Of a DNA stretch of 64,000 nucleotides, positions 16,846 to 25,681 are shown piece after piece. The stretch lies in the NCBI RefSeq assembly GCF_031157315.1, contig NZ_JAVIFU010000001.1, positions 310,001-374,000 of the forward strand, given 5' to 3'. The notes beneath the pieces were generated by a model, which saw only the letters and a program-made list of their open reading frames with translations, ran no database searches and had not been told where the DNA came from. The stretch comes from Paenibacillus sp. LHD-38 (GTDB lineage: Bacteria > Bacillota > Bacilli > Paenibacillales > Paenibacillaceae). Made by a program: the position numbers and the translations under genes. Positions within the stretch are counted from its first letter, which is position 1. Each line of letters starts with the position of its first letter.

Positions 16846-16887
16846 AACGGCAATTCCCTCCTAGGAGCGAATTGCCGTTTTTTTTTG
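16846..16887 (+). terminator. Rho-independent terminator after the LysM-3D gene
   Basis: An 11-bp perfect stem AACGGCAATTC/GAATTGCCGTT is followed by a long T-run. Confidence 0.95.
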
Positions 16888-16890
16888 TTA

Positions 16891-17715
16891 TTAGCGAGCC
16901 GCCGGCTGACCTAACAGCTCAGGCAAGGTGACGAGCTCGTAACCTTTGCCGTGCAGCAGCCTAATAAGATTTGGCAATGCATTTACCGTTCCGTATAAAT
17001 TTTGGCCCACACCGCCTCCGGCATGCTGGAGAATAATCGAGCCTGGCTGAAGCGTTTTTTTTATGTTTTTCAAAATCAAGGCGCTGCTAGGATTGTCTTT
17101 CCAATCGACGGAATCAACATCCCAATTCACGATGGAAAAGCCGGCCTGCTTGCTCCACTTCACCTGCTGGGGCAGCAGTTCGCCGTAGGGCGGGCGGATG
17201 AAGTGAGGAGAGTAGCCAATTAAATTTGTAATAATGGCATCAGTACGCCAAATTTGCTTTTGATAGTTCGTTAACGTAAGCGTGGATAATACAGCATGGT
17301 CGTAGGAGTGGTTGCCGATGATATGTCCTTCGTTATGTATCCGTTTCACAATCGCTGGATAATGGGATGCACGGTTTCCAACGATGAAGAAGGTTGCGCA
17401 AACATCATGCTGGGCTAAGATATCCAATATCATCGGCGTGTATTTCGGATCAGGGGCATCATCGAAGGTAAGCGCAATCCGCTTCGAATGACGCGGGCCG
17501 TTTAATAAAAAGGTACTCGGAAATTGCTGGTGAAGCTTTACCCATGACATGGAGGCAGCTCGGCGCTTCTTTTTTTCCTTATCGGGCGCGAATTGCCCTG
17601 CTTGCTTTCCGCTGACAGATGCGGCATACGCGTCAGCCGAAATTCCAAGCAGTAAAATACTGAGCAAAGCTAGACCTGCAGCAGCCAGCCATTTTTGATG
17701 CTGTTTTTTTCGCAT
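16891..17715 (-). CDS. Polysaccharide deacetylase (NodB domain), secreted
   Basis: 274 residues. A signal peptide (LAAAGLALLSILLLGISADAYA) precedes a basic linker (KEKKKRR). The NodB domain starts with RIALTFDDAPD, giving the base/metal residues Asp85 and Asp86. HSYDH supplies metal ligands His136 and His140, and RPPYGE and LQHAGGG complete the site. It likely removes N-acetyl groups from peptidoglycan or another wall polymer. It is convergent with the LysM-3D gene, whose terminator lies between them. Confidence 0.9.
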   Translation of the reverse strand: MRKKQHQKWLAAAGLALLSILLLGISADAYAASVSGKQAGQFAPDKEKKKRRAASMSWVKLHQQFPSTFLLNGPRHSKRIALTFDDAPDPKYTPMILDILAQHDVCATFFIVGNRASHYPAIVKRIHNEGHIIGNHSYDHAVLSTLTLTNYQKQIWRTDAIITNLIGYSPHFIRPPYGELLPQQVKWSKQAGFSIVNWDVDSVDWKDNPSSALILKNIKKTLQPGSIILQHAGGGVGQNLYGTVNALPNLIRLLHGKGYELVTLPELLGQPAAR

Positions 17716-17858
17716 ACCTTATCAGTCCGTCCCCATGATTGAGAATAAATAGCTGTGCCGCTATTTTACCCAAGAACCTTTCTTTCATGCACTTTACAAG
17801 GAAAAATAGGAAGCTTAAGATGAATATAGAATGTTCGTTATACAGGAGGAGAATGATT

Positions 17859-18752
17859 ATGAAGCTGCTGCAGTTTAAACTCTCGGATGATGTATTGCTT
17901 GGGATGAAGACGGAAGAAGGTGTTATCGATATTGCAGCCGCATCACAGGCAATAGGAATGGCTGCGCCTAGGTCAATGGAAGCTGCTCTCTTAGGCGGCG
18001 AGGCTGTAAGAGCACAATTGGAAGCGCTTAGAGATGCTGTGCAAAAAGAAGCAAACCCTGCCTACTTGATGGCGGAGTCGAGCCTGACGTATGCGCCGGT
18101 CGTTTCCAATCCGCAAAAAATTATTTGCGTAGGCTTGAATTACCGAAAGCATGCGGAGGAAACGAAAGCGGAAATTCCATCCTCACCGATTCTGTTTAAC
18201 AAGTTTGCCAATGCTCTAAGCGCACATGGTGATAATGTCGAGCTTCCTCTTACAAGCGATGAGGTAGATTACGAAGCAGAGCTAGCCATTATTATTGGTA
18301 AAACAGCCAAAAATGTTGAAGAAACCGAGGCGCTTGACTATGTTTTTGGTTATAGCTGCGCAAATGATCTATCCGCACGCAATCTACAGCGTCGTACTTC
18401 GCAATGGATGCTTGGGAAAAGCTGCGACGGTTTCGCGCCGATCGGACCGTATCTTGTGACTGCCGACGAAGTGGTTAATCCGGATGAGCTAACGATTTCC
18501 TGCAGCGTGAATGGGGTACAGAAGCAGAATTCCAATACAGCTGATATGATTTTCTCATGCAGCGCCATTATCAGCTATATATCCAAACATATGACGCTTG
18601 TGCCCGGGGATGTTATTTTAACGGGAACGCCTGAAGGTGTCGTCATTGGTTATCCCAAGGATCAACGGGCATATCTGAAGTCAGGCGATGTAGTGACCGT
18701 TAATATCGAGCAGCTGGGAGAGCTTACGATCAAGATGGCTAAATGTAATTGA
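17859..18752 (+). CDS. Fumarylacetoacetate hydrolase (FAH)-family protein
   Basis: 297 residues from ATG 17859, chosen because AGGAGGA at 17844-17850 lies 8 nt upstream; the ATG at 17853 is too close. The C-terminal ~200 residues form the FAH catalytic fold: KIICVGLNYRKHAEE, VDYEAELAIIIGK with metal-binding Glu residues, YSCANDLSARNLQ and ILTGTPEGV. Family members hydrolyse or decarboxylate acylpyruvates such as 2-oxo-hepta-dioates. The exact substrate is not clear. The stop codon overlaps the Fur-box/-35 region of the next gene. Confidence 0.9.
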   Translation: MKLLQFKLSDDVLLGMKTEEGVIDIAAASQAIGMAAPRSMEAALLGGEAVRAQLEALRDAVQKEANPAYLMAESSLTYAPVVSNPQKIICVGLNYRKHAEETKAEIPSSPILFNKFANALSAHGDNVELPLTSDEVDYEAELAIIIGKTAKNVEETEALDYVFGYSCANDLSARNLQRRTSQWMLGKSCDGFAPIGPYLVTADEVVNPDELTISCSVNGVQKQNSNTADMIFSCSAIISYISKHMTLVPGDVILTGTPEGVVIGYPKDQRAYLKSGDVVTVNIEQLGELTIKMAKCN

Positions 18753-18777
18753 TAATCATTATCGCATACGGTATAAT
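18749..18777 (+). promoter_or_regulatory. Sigma-A promoter with overlapping Fur box
   Basis: TTGATA (18749-18754) and TATAAT (18772-18777) have 17-bp spacing. The perfect palindrome GATAATCATTATC (18751-18763) matches the core of the Fur consensus and covers the -35. Confidence 0.85.
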
Positions 18778-18801
18778 AATTTTAATGCCAAATTATTGTA
18801 C

Positions 18802-19641
18802 ATGTATGGGGATGAGAGGACGATTGCATCGATGAATGAAGCAATGCTGGAGCTGCTGGAGAGTAATTTTGATCTGACGGTAAAAAAACGGGATGATCTC
18901 TTATTCAGCTGTCCCGCAACGGATCTGCTGGATGAGGATAAAATGAAGCAGCTATTGGAGATCTATACTCCTTTAGTAAAAGGAAATGATCCTTCTGTAG
19001 GAGAAGCCTATACGGCGGGATGGTTTCGCGGACCGATGCTAGGTTTGATTTATATGCTCTCAGCATGGAACAAGACCTTGGACTTATCATTAGATAATAT
19101 TACGGTTCAAATTTATACGGCTGACTATAACGGATATAAATATACGGCAACTAATTTTTATTTGAATCAAACGGATCTCATAGCTGCACCTGAGCAGGAA
19201 CATGAACATGCGGCTTGGACGAAGGACAGAATCAGCGGTTTTTTTGAGCATACGGTACTGCCGATTTTTGAATCCATTGCCAAGGTAGGCACATTACAGG
19301 TAGGCATGCTCTGGGGACAGCTTCCAACCTCGCTCGCTTACGGCTATGACCGACTGATGGATATGGATGTGAGCGAGCAGGTAAAGCAGCAGGCGCACAA
19401 CAATTTTGAGCTTGTGAAGTCGCTTGAGGCTTCGGTTTTTGCACGAAACAAAAATCCGCTTAATGTAAAGTTCCGTATGACTGAAGCGATGGATAATCCA
19501 GATAAGCAGGTTCGCCTGAAATCATCCTGTTGTTTATATTATCACGTAGACGGCGGTTATTATTGCTATACCTGTCCGAGAATCAAAGAAAGTGAACGCG
19601 AGGAGCGCCGGCAAGAGTATAGAGCTAAGCAGCAAGCCTAA
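18802..19641 (+). CDS. FhuF-like ferric-siderophore reductase, 2Fe-2S protein
   Basis: About 280 residues. The C-terminal end carries the FhuF-type iron-sulfur signature: a Cys-Cys pair in SSCCLYYHV and CYTCPR, i.e. C-C-x10-C-x2-C. FhuF proteins reduce ferric iron bound to hydroxamate siderophores in the cytoplasm. The perfect Fur box over its promoter supports this. The start is uncertain: ATG 18802 has no good ribosome site, while ATG 18832 follows GAGAGGA by 12 nt and may be the true start. No siderophore transporter is next to it. A terminator follows. Confidence 0.82.
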   Translation: MYGDERTIASMNEAMLELLESNFDLTVKKRDDLLFSCPATDLLDEDKMKQLLEIYTPLVKGNDPSVGEAYTAGWFRGPMLGLIYMLSAWNKTLDLSLDNITVQIYTADYNGYKYTATNFYLNQTDLIAAPEQEHEHAAWTKDRISGFFEHTVLPIFESIAKVGTLQVGMLWGQLPTSLAYGYDRLMDMDVSEQVKQQAHNNFELVKSLEASVFARNKNPLNVKFRMTEAMDNPDKQVRLKSSCCLYYHVDGGYYCYTCPRIKESEREERRQEYRAKQQA

Positions 19642-19657
19642 TGGTGCCAGTCGAATT

Positions 19658-19708
19658 AAAAAGACCGTAATCAACCCGCGATAAGAGGGCTTGATTACGG
19701 TCTTTTTT
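19658..19708 (+). terminator. Rho-independent terminator after the FhuF-like gene
   Basis: A long stem AAAAGACCGTAATCAA / TTGATTACGGTCTTTT is followed by T6. A dispersed repeat begins directly after the T-tract. Confidence 0.95.
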
Positions 19709-19812
19709 CAATATATAAGAATTTATAAGTTTTCACTTATAAATGTGCTTATATATCACCGCGAAACGTCAGCTTTTGCCACAGAGGACGGCGACAGCCG
19801 TTAACGCTTGTA
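19709..19812 (+). repeat. Dispersed two-hairpin repeat, full copy 1
   Basis: Starts right after a terminator T-tract. Left hairpin: ATATATAAG (19711-19719) pairs with CTTATATAT (19748-19756), and inside it TTTATAAGT pairs with ACTTATAAA around a TTTC loop. The middle has CACCGCGAAACG and AGCTTTTGCC. The right hairpin is ACGGC-GACA-GCCGT (19788-19801), followed by ACGCTTG. It matches the copy at 41601-41700 over its whole length with scattered changes. Confidence 0.8.
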
Positions 19813-19836
19813 TACGCTTAATTCGTGAAGCGAAAT

Positions 19837-21102
19837 TTATTTCATTTTGAAAACACTAATCGTTCGGAGGAGCTGGCCTGCCATCGTGCGCATGCGTTCG
19901 GTTTCTTCCACAACCGCCTGCACGGACGCGATCTGTTCGTTCATGGAAGCAGAAACCTGTTCGGTGCCTGCAGCGGATTGCTGCGTAATCGCAGAAATGT
20001 TCTGGATCGCACCGGATATTTTCCGGGCGCTCTCAAGCATCGCATCGCTTTCCTGCGAGAATACAAAAATTTTGTCCGTAATAAATTGTACGCTTTGAAC
20101 GATTTCTGAGAATACGAGTTCCGATTCCTTGATATGCTCGGTTTGCAGCTTAACGACCTCTTCGTTCGTTTTCATGTTGCTGATGGTATGCTTGATGCCC
20201 TCATCAATGCTCTTCACCAGCTGGAATACTTGTTTGGTTGAAGCGCTGGATTCCTCCGCGAGCTTGCGGACTTCTTGGGCGACAACAGCAAAGCCTCGGC
20301 CATGCTCGCCTGCTCTTGCTGCCTCGATCGAAGCGTTCAAGGAAAGCAAATTGGTTTGTTCAGCTAAATCAGAAATGGTCGTCGTAATGGCACTGATCCC
20401 CTTCGCTTTGCTTGCGAGATCTTCGATCGTAGCCGATACCTTTTCCGTGGCTTCCACGTTGCGGCGCATACCTTCGGCTTGTACATCCAGAGCCTTCATG
20501 CCTTTGTCTACGAGCTGCAGCGTCTGTTCTGAGCGTGTGTTCATCTCTTTCGTAGAGGAAGCATAGTCGGACACTTTCTCTTCGATTTCAGTGATTGACT
20601 CGCTCATATCCGATACATCTTCGGAAATTTCATTTGCCCCGGTCGCAAGCTCGTTAGCGGAGGCTGCAACCTGCTGCATAGCGATTTGGATATTATTGTT
20701 TTTATCAAAGATGCTGTGACTCGTATCGGACACGTGACGGATAATGTTTGTTGTTTCCGTCAAGATGTCGCGAAGCTTATCAATCATGCTGTTGAAGGAA
20801 TGTCCCAGCTCCCCTAAAGCGGAAGAGGAATTAGTGTCGATTTTTTGGGTGAAATCACCTTTGGAAATTCGAAGTGCGGTTCCTTTGATTTCATCGAAAG
20901 AATTGTTGATCGATTTCTCAATAAAGGAAACAAGCGGAAACGTAGCGATTGCCATAATGATTGTGACGATAATGCCTGTAAGAAGCGAGCCGCCAGATAT
21001 CGATAAAACGAGAAGCGTAATGAGGGCGAACACTGCTAAATTCAGATAGGAAGTGATCATCAGCTTATTGCGTACGGAAAGCGAATAGTACCATTGGATC
21101 AT
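19837..21102 (-). CDS. Methyl-accepting chemotaxis protein with a minimal sensor region
   Basis: 421 residues. Two membrane segments lie close together near the N-terminus (~14-34 and ~38-60), leaving almost no extracytoplasmic domain. A HAMP segment follows ([31 protein letters not shown]), then a long coiled-coil signalling domain. The hairpin tip is conserved: [33 protein letters not shown]. There is no C-terminal NWETF-like tether. The short sensor suggests it reads a membrane or cytoplasmic signal, such as energy state, rather than an external ligand. Confidence 0.92.
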   Translation of the reverse strand: MIQWYYSLSVRNKLMITSYLNLAVFALITLLVLSISGGSLLTGIIVTIIMAIATFPLVSFIEKSINNSFDEIKGTALRISKGDFTQKIDTNSSSALGELGHSFNSMIDKLRDILTETTNIIRHVSDTSHSIFDKNNNIQIAMQQVAASANELATGANEISEDVSDMSESITEIEEKVSDYASSTKEMNTRSEQTLQLVDKGMKALDVQAEGMRRNVEATEKVSATIEDLASKAKGISAITTTISDLAEQTNLLSLNASIEAARAGEHGRGFAVVAQEVRKLAEESSASTKQVFQLVKSIDEGIKHTISNMKTNEEVVKLQTEHIKESELVFSEIVQSVQFITDKIFVFSQESDAMLESARKISGAIQNISAITQQSAAGTEQVSASMNEQIASVQAVVEETERMRTMAGQLLRTISVFKMK

Positions 21103-21527
21103 TATGTAAGCGCTCCTTTTATTAGATTATCCATATTATAGCACCACCCGCGAAATTGGTCTATAATTGTCGATTTGCAAAATATATAAATATTTAGTGC
21201 CCGCAAGCGCCTTTTCGGAAAATACCAAATACGTTTTCGGTGTAACGCAAATTAGAAAATGATACCATTAGCGGTAATCGTAATTAGTTATTCGATTTAC
21301 TGTTATTTATTAATGATGGTTCAAATATCCTAAATACCGATTATAAATTTGGGAAAAGCAGGTGGAGCCAGGCGATAGAACTAATAAAGCGGATATCTTA
21401 GTCCAAAAGATTCATTTCATATTTGTGCATTAATGATTATCTTATTTAAATATGTAAAAAATAAGCATTAAAAATTATTTATTGGTCGAAAATAATCGAA
21501 ATTTTAAAAATAATGTTGAATAATATA
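21103..21527. other. AT-rich intergenic stretch without genes
   Basis: About 425 bp between the divergently arranged chemoreceptor gene and the 134-aa gene. It is unusually AT-rich, especially 21400-21530. I see no open frame with a ribosome site and no strong hairpin. A promoter follows directly. Confidence 0.7.
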
Positions 21528-21556
21528 TTGTAAATGATAGAAATGAACTATATAAT
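21528..21556 (+). promoter_or_regulatory. Sigma-A promoter of the 134-aa gene
   Basis: TTGTAA (21528-21533), a 17-bp spacer and TATAAT (21551-21556). Confidence 0.75.
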
Positions 21557-21615
21557 ATGCGTTGAGACCTATATGGAAACTCATGCCTAATAAATCATAA
21601 AGGAGGATAATTTGT

Positions 21616-22020
21616 ATGCAAACGGATTCGACATCACTCGCTCGTCAAGTAGAATTTGTATTTCGCCAGCTTGAAGGTGAACTGACTAACGCTACTGCCG
21701 GTACGGTATTAATTCATGTAAGAAATAATGCGGTAGGAAAGTTCGGGGTTAGACATCATCCCATTGAAAGCAAAAACGGAAAGTTTGAGAGTGGGGATAA
21801 AGGCCTTACAGCGGTTCAAGTCCAAGCCTTTAAACAAATGGCAATTGAGTCGCTGAAGTACAGGAAGGAATGGTCGCATGGCGAAATTTTGTACGATTTC
21901 TCTGTACGGACAAGCTCCAACACTTGGTCAGCCAGCATCCTTTTTGAGTCCAATTACAATATGGCTAATTGGAATTCACGTTATTATCCGAAAAGAAATG
22001 ATTTATGGGATTCACAATAA
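21616..22020 (+). CDS. Protein of unknown function (134 aa)
   Basis: It starts ATG behind AAAGGAGGATAA and has its own sigma-A promoter and terminator, so it is a genuine monocistronic gene. There is no signal peptide or membrane segment. The central part is alpha-helical (GLTAVQVQAFKQMAIESLKYRKEW). The end is aromatic-rich and beta-like (WSASILFESNYNMANWNSRYY). I do not recognise a family. The isolated setting after a long AT-rich leader suggests regulated expression. Confidence 0.75.
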   Translation: MQTDSTSLARQVEFVFRQLEGELTNATAGTVLIHVRNNAVGKFGVRHHPIESKNGKFESGDKGLTAVQVQAFKQMAIESLKYRKEWSHGEILYDFSVRTSSNTWSASILFESNYNMANWNSRYYPKRNDLWDSQ

Positions 22021-22040
22021 ACAGACACAGCGAACAAGAA

Positions 22041-22072
22041 AAAGAGCTGACGACCGCCGTCAGCTCTTTGCT
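22041..22072 (+). terminator. Rho-independent terminator, shared by convergent genes
   Basis: A perfect 12-bp stem AAAGAGCTGACG/CGTCAGCTCTTT. Its right side abuts the end of the convergent TIGR03943 gene. Confidence 0.8.
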
Positions 22073-22984
22073 TTATAGACCAAAATCGAGATCAGGATAC
22101 ACGTAAGGCGATTCCGGTGTCTTTATTCTCTCCAGTTTAACGGCATCCAATAGGATAATTTCGTTATTCATATAGGTTGAGGTAGTCAAGGTGCCTTTTA
22201 CGGTTACCCATTCGTCATCCGCATACTCGCTCGCTTTTGGCCAATTAATCATTAGTCCGTAAGGCAGAGCGTCCGCTGAACAGCAGCTCATCGCGAATCT
22301 GCTGACTGCAAAACGTTCCTTGCCCATATCCTCTTCGCGGTAAACAAAGCCGGTTATTTCAATTTCCTTTCCCATGAACGCTTCCCGAAAGAGATCGAGC
22401 GTCGTTAAGGTCTCGATAAATTGCTTTTCCGGTATGCTGATAAGCGGCTGGGCATAAAGCTTTTTCCCATAAGCGGCATGTGCTTCTGTATATTCATCCG
22501 CTGGAAACAGCTTGTCTATGTCGTCGCCGGCGCCGTTGCTGCCCTGTGCTGCATGGGGAGTATTCACTGTCGCGTTTTTGACATCCGGTGCCGGCGTGTT
22601 GTTAGATAGGGTCCGCTCGAAGCCGGCGCTGCCGGAGAGGCTCATCCCTTTTTTTGCGGCAAGCGCACTGCCGAGCGTCCCGGTAGGAACGAGGAAGCCG
22701 AGCAGCAGCGGAAGTATGAACAAGCCATAAATGATGATGTTTTTGAAAATGGAAGGCGAGGGCTCATGTTCGCAATCGCAGCTTGGCGTTTGATTGTCCA
22801 TCCGCTTTTGAAGCGCGGCATACACTTGATAGATTGCAGCCGCATAAAGCCCGAGCGCTGACAGCTTGACGTAAAGCTCCATTCTTGGCGCGATGTAAAG
22901 CATCATTTCGCCTGTACGGTCCAAATAGACAATAAACATGGCGAAGCCGGTTAAGATGGCTGCCCGTATCAAATGATGAGTCAT
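22073..22984 (-). CDS. TIGR03943/DUF1980-family membrane protein (YcgQ-like), permease partner
   Basis: 303 residues from ATG 22984, which follows GGAGG by 8 nt; this start overlaps the stop of the permease gene (ATGA). Two membrane segments lie in the first 45 residues, a Cys/His-bearing loop (CDCEHEP) follows, a third segment is near 95-115, and a soluble C-terminal domain has SCCSADALPYGLMI. This protein always pairs with a COG0701-type permease. The pair is linked to divalent-metal (zinc) handling in Firmicutes. The Zur-like operator upstream of the pair supports this. Confidence 0.88.
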   Translation of the reverse strand: MTHHLIRAAILTGFAMFIVYLDRTGEMMLYIAPRMELYVKLSALGLYAAAIYQVYAALQKRMDNQTPSCDCEHEPSPSIFKNIIIYGLFILPLLLGFLVPTGTLGSALAAKKGMSLSGSAGFERTLSNNTPAPDVKNATVNTPHAAQGSNGAGDDIDKLFPADEYTEAHAAYGKKLYAQPLISIPEKQFIETLTTLDLFREAFMGKEIEITGFVYREEDMGKERFAVSRFAMSCCSADALPYGLMINWPKASEYADDEWVTVKGTLTTSTYMNNEIILLDAVKLERIKTPESPYVYPDLDFGL

Positions 22985-24000
22985 AATAATACCTCCGTTA
23001 TCCAAGCGCCGATGAAGGTTAGCGCCGCGGTTAAAGCAATCAGAATAAATACGAATTTAACGCGGAAGGTGCTTAAGAGCATCAACGTATTTTTAAGATC
23101 AATCATGGGACCGAATACAAGGAAAGCCAGCAGCGGTCCAAAGTCAAACATACCGCTGAATGAGGACGCGATGAACGCATCTGAGGTCGAGCAAATCGAT
23201 AGAATAAAAGCAAAGCCCATCATGAATACGTATGAAAAAATAGGTTGATCAGCAAATGCCGCAAGGGTGCTGCGATCAATTGCGGTTTGGATAATAGCGG
23301 TTAATAAGGCGCCGAAAATCAAATATTTTCCCATTTCAAAAAATTCGTCTGACGCATGGGATAGGATCGAGGCGACTCGGCCCCTGAACCCGCTGCCGCT
23401 TGCTCCGTGGTCATGGCTGTGGGAATGGCCATGATGGGCCATTTGTGCCGCTTGCGTTGTCTTAAGCGGACTGTTTTTCATAAATTTATAAAGCAGCAAG
23501 CCGACAATGACTGCGATGACGAAGGCTAGTCCCATTCGAGAATAAGCCATTTCAGGTTTTGTGCGGAAAGCTGTGAAAGTAGAGGCATAAACAATTGGAT
23601 TTACGATAGGACCAGCGAGCAAATACACAATCCCGATGTAGGCAGGCATGCCTTTGCGTATTAATCGGCGGACGACAGGAATCATGCCGCATTCGCATAA
23701 AGGAAACAAGATACCAAGCAGCGCACCGAATAGAACGCCGGCTACCGGATTTTTGGGCGTGAATTTTTGGATCAGCTCGTCCGTCACAAATACTTGCAGC
23801 AGGGCTGAGAATAATACGCCAAGGAGAATGAATGGAAAAGCTTCTAATATAATGCTTATAAATAATATTTTGAAGGATTGCAGGTTTGCGGCGTTGAAAA
23901 TATTTGTCGGCAATTCTCGATTAGTAACGATAAGGGCAAGCATTATTAAGCATCCTACCCCAAGCAGCGGGGTCCCGAAGCGAAAAACGAACTTTAGCAT
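22981..24000 (-). CDS. COG0701/DUF318-family permease (YcgR-like) with His-rich loop
   Basis: 339 residues starting MLKFVFRF at ATG 24000, after AAAGGA. About eight membrane segments are visible. Typical motifs are FPLCECGMIPVVRRL (with a CxxC-like Cys) and PIVNPIVY in the first half, and STSDAFIASSF in the second. The central cytoplasmic loop holds HHGHSHSHDHG, a likely metal-binding stretch. It is co-transcribed with the TIGR03943 partner through a 4-bp overlap. A Zur-like box lies just downstream of its -10, so the pair probably moves zinc or a related metal and is repressed when zinc is plentiful. Confidence 0.88.
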   Translation of the reverse strand: MLKFVFRFGTPLLGVGCLIMLALIVTNRELPTNIFNAANLQSFKILFISIILEAFPFILLGVLFSALLQVFVTDELIQKFTPKNPVAGVLFGALLGILFPLCECGMIPVVRRLIRKGMPAYIGIVYLLAGPIVNPIVYASTFTAFRTKPEMAYSRMGLAFVIAVIVGLLLYKFMKNSPLKTTQAAQMAHHGHSHSHDHGASGSGFRGRVASILSHASDEFFEMGKYLIFGALLTAIIQTAIDRSTLAAFADQPIFSYVFMMGFAFILSICSTSDAFIASSFSGMFDFGPLLAFLVFGPMIDLKNTLMLLSTFRVKFVFILIALTAALTFIGAWITEVLL

Positions 24001-24019
24001 AGACCAGTATCCTTTCTTT

Positions 24020-24034
24020 TTGTAAGGATTACGA
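24020..24034 (-). promoter_or_regulatory. Zur-like operator at the start of the permease transcript
   Basis: The minus strand reads TCGTAATCCTTACAA. It agrees with the Bacillus Zur consensus TCGTAATNATTACGA at all but two defined positions, and better than with the Fur (TGATAATNATTATCA) or PerR consensus. It covers the expected transcription start. Confidence 0.65.
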
Positions 24035-24039
24035 ATATC

Positions 24040-24068
24040 AGTATAGCCTATGCAAAAAATGGTAACAA
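24040..24068 (-). promoter_or_regulatory. Sigma-A promoter of the permease/TIGR03943 operon
   Basis: On the minus strand TTGTTA (24063-24068), 17 bp and TATACT (24040-24045). The Zur-like box begins a few bases downstream. Confidence 0.75.
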
Positions 24069-24088
24069 TAGGACAACTATTTCGCCGC

Positions 24089-24116
24089 TTGACTTTACAG
24101 TTTTCACAGGTATAAT
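24089..24116 (+). promoter_or_regulatory. Sigma-A promoter of trpS
   Basis: TTGACT (24089-24094), a 16-bp spacer and TATAAT (24111-24116), divergent from the permease promoter 20 bp away. Confidence 0.8.
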
Positions 24117-24122
24117 CGTGAT

Positions 24123-24406
24123 AAATGCAATGATGGGAAAAAGTAAGCTCGATTGATTTGCGTGCAGAGAGCCGGTGGTCGCTGTGAACCGGTGCAAGCA
24201 TCGATGCTGAATGGGCCCCGGAGCCTACAAAAGGAAACTGGCGGCATTCGCAGCCGAAGATGTTTGTACGGTAGCTCCCCGTTATGGAGCAATAAGGCTT
24301 ATGGGTTTATCATGCGCTTTGTTTTACAGAAAAGCGTACCATAAGCGAATTAGGGTGGCACCACGGTCCCTCGTCCCTTGCGGCGGGGGATTTTTTGCGT
24401 TTTTTT
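24123..24406 (+). ncRNA. T-box riboswitch leader, tryptophan type
   Basis: The leader contains the invariant T-box sequence AGGGTGGCACCACGG at 24352-24366, which base-pairs with the uncharged tRNA acceptor in the antiterminator. A GC-rich terminator hairpin with a T-run follows (24365-24405). The stem I region has the AGAGAG and GTGAACC-type segments, and TGG at 24212-24214 (in GAATGGGCC) is the probable Trp specifier codon. It would raise trpS expression when tRNA-Trp is uncharged. Confidence 0.93.
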
Positions 24407-24436
24407 AAGATCATATCAGAAAGAGGTTGAAGCATA

Positions 24437-25426
24437 ATGAAAAAAGTTCTCTCGGGCATACAGCCAAGCGGCCAGCTTACGCTTGGTAACTATATTGGCG
24501 CAATGCAAAATTTCGTGAAGCTGCAGCATACGGAAGAATGTTTCTTTATGGTTGTTGATTTGCATGCGATTTCCGTTCCTCAAGACCCGGCTGCACTTCG
24601 GGAACAAACAGAAGCGGTAGCCGCTTTGTTTATCGCAGCCGGCATTGATCCACTCAAAGCCAATGTATTCGTCCAATCCCATGTCCGCGCGCATGCGGAA
24701 CTTGGATGGTTGTTTACGACACTGGCGAACATGGGTGAGCTGGAAAGAATGACGCAATTCAAAGATAAATCTGCCGGCAAGGATTCGGTCGGCGCGGGTT
24801 TATTCGTTTATCCTACGCTAATGGCTGCGGACATACTGGTATACAATGCTGATCTTGTACCGGTTGGTGACGATCAGAAGCAGCATTTGGAGCTTACACG
24901 TGATTTGGCTCATCGCTTCAATACGAGGTTCGGCAAATACTTTACGATTCCGGAGCCTTATATTCCTAAGGTAGGTGCCCGGGTAATGTCGCTGGACGAT
25001 GCCAGCAAAAAGATGAGCAAAAGCAATCCGAATGCAGGCAGCTTTATCGCATTGCTTGATCCGCCTGATGTCATTCGCAAGAAAATTAGCAGGGCGACGA
25101 CGGATTCTGGCCGCGAAGTGAAGTTTGATCCCGCGAATAAGCCGGAAGTCAGCAATCTAATGAGCATTTACTCTCATTGCGCGAATATGAGTATCGAAGA
25201 GATTGAAGCTCGTTACGAGGGGCAGGGATATGGACCTTTCAAGAAGGAACTCGCTGAGCATGTCGTATCCGTTATCGAACCGCTCCAGGCCAGATACAAT
25301 GAAATTCGGAGTTCGGGTGAAATCCATCAGATATTGAAGCAAGGCGCTGAGCGTGCTTCTGTTATTGCAGACCGCACGCTAGCAGATGTAAAGGAGCTTA
25401 TGGGCTTTCTTCCTCCTCGCGGATAG
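24437..25426 (+). CDS. trpS: Tryptophanyl-tRNA synthetase
   Basis: 329 residues, the usual length of the bacterial enzyme. It charges tRNA-Trp with tryptophan using ATP. The class I signature PSGQLTLGNYIGA (HIGH-like) is at residues 10-22 and KMSKS is at 192-196. VPVGDDQKQHLELTRDLAHRFN and the other core segments are intact. It lies behind a T-box leader with a Trp specifier, which agrees with the assignment. It is followed by a strong terminator that overlaps the end of the convergent DUF5325 gene. Confidence 0.97.
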   Translation: MKKVLSGIQPSGQLTLGNYIGAMQNFVKLQHTEECFFMVVDLHAISVPQDPAALREQTEAVAALFIAAGIDPLKANVFVQSHVRAHAELGWLFTTLANMGELERMTQFKDKSAGKDSVGAGLFVYPTLMAADILVYNADLVPVGDDQKQHLELTRDLAHRFNTRFGKYFTIPEPYIPKVGARVMSLDDASKKMSKSNPNAGSFIALLDPPDVIRKKISRATTDSGREVKFDPANKPEVSNLMSIYSHCANMSIEEIEARYEGQGYGPFKKELAEHVVSVIEPLQARYNEIRSSGEIHQILKQGAERASVIADRTLADVKELMGFLPPRG

Positions 25427-25440
25427 AGATTAAAACGGCA

Positions 25441-25476
25441 ACAGGGCTGACGCCACGCGTCAGCCCTGTTTTTTGC
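25441..25476 (+). terminator. Rho-independent terminator after trpS
   Basis: A perfect 12-bp stem ACAGGGCTGACG/CGTCAGCCCTGT followed by T6. Confidence 0.95.
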
Positions 25477-25633
25477 GCAAACGAGCTTTAACGATAAACC
25501 CGGCTCCGATGGTAAAGAGGCTCAATAATCCAAATAATAATACGAGCCAACCACTATAGCTGATTGAGACGGCCATAGCGCTCATAAATACGATAGCAAC
25601 GACGGAAAAGAACAAAGAAAGCGGCTTGGACAT
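25460..25633 (-). CDS. DUF5325-family small membrane protein (YlaF-like)
   Basis: 57 residues starting MSKPLSLFF at ATG 25633, preceded by AAGGAG. Two membrane helices (SLFFSVVAIVFMSAMAVSISY and WLVLLFGLLSLFTIGAGFIV) are followed by a basic tail KARLRKKQ. This matches the DUF5325 family of Bacillales, whose function is unknown. Its last codons lie inside the trpS terminator, so the convergent genes share DNA. Confidence 0.8.
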   Translation of the reverse strand: MSKPLSLFFSVVAIVFMSAMAVSISYSGWLVLLFGLLSLFTIGAGFIVKARLRKKQG

Positions 25634-25681
25634 GGTGTTTTCTCTCCTTAACAAATCATCAATATATTTTTTTGAATTTTA

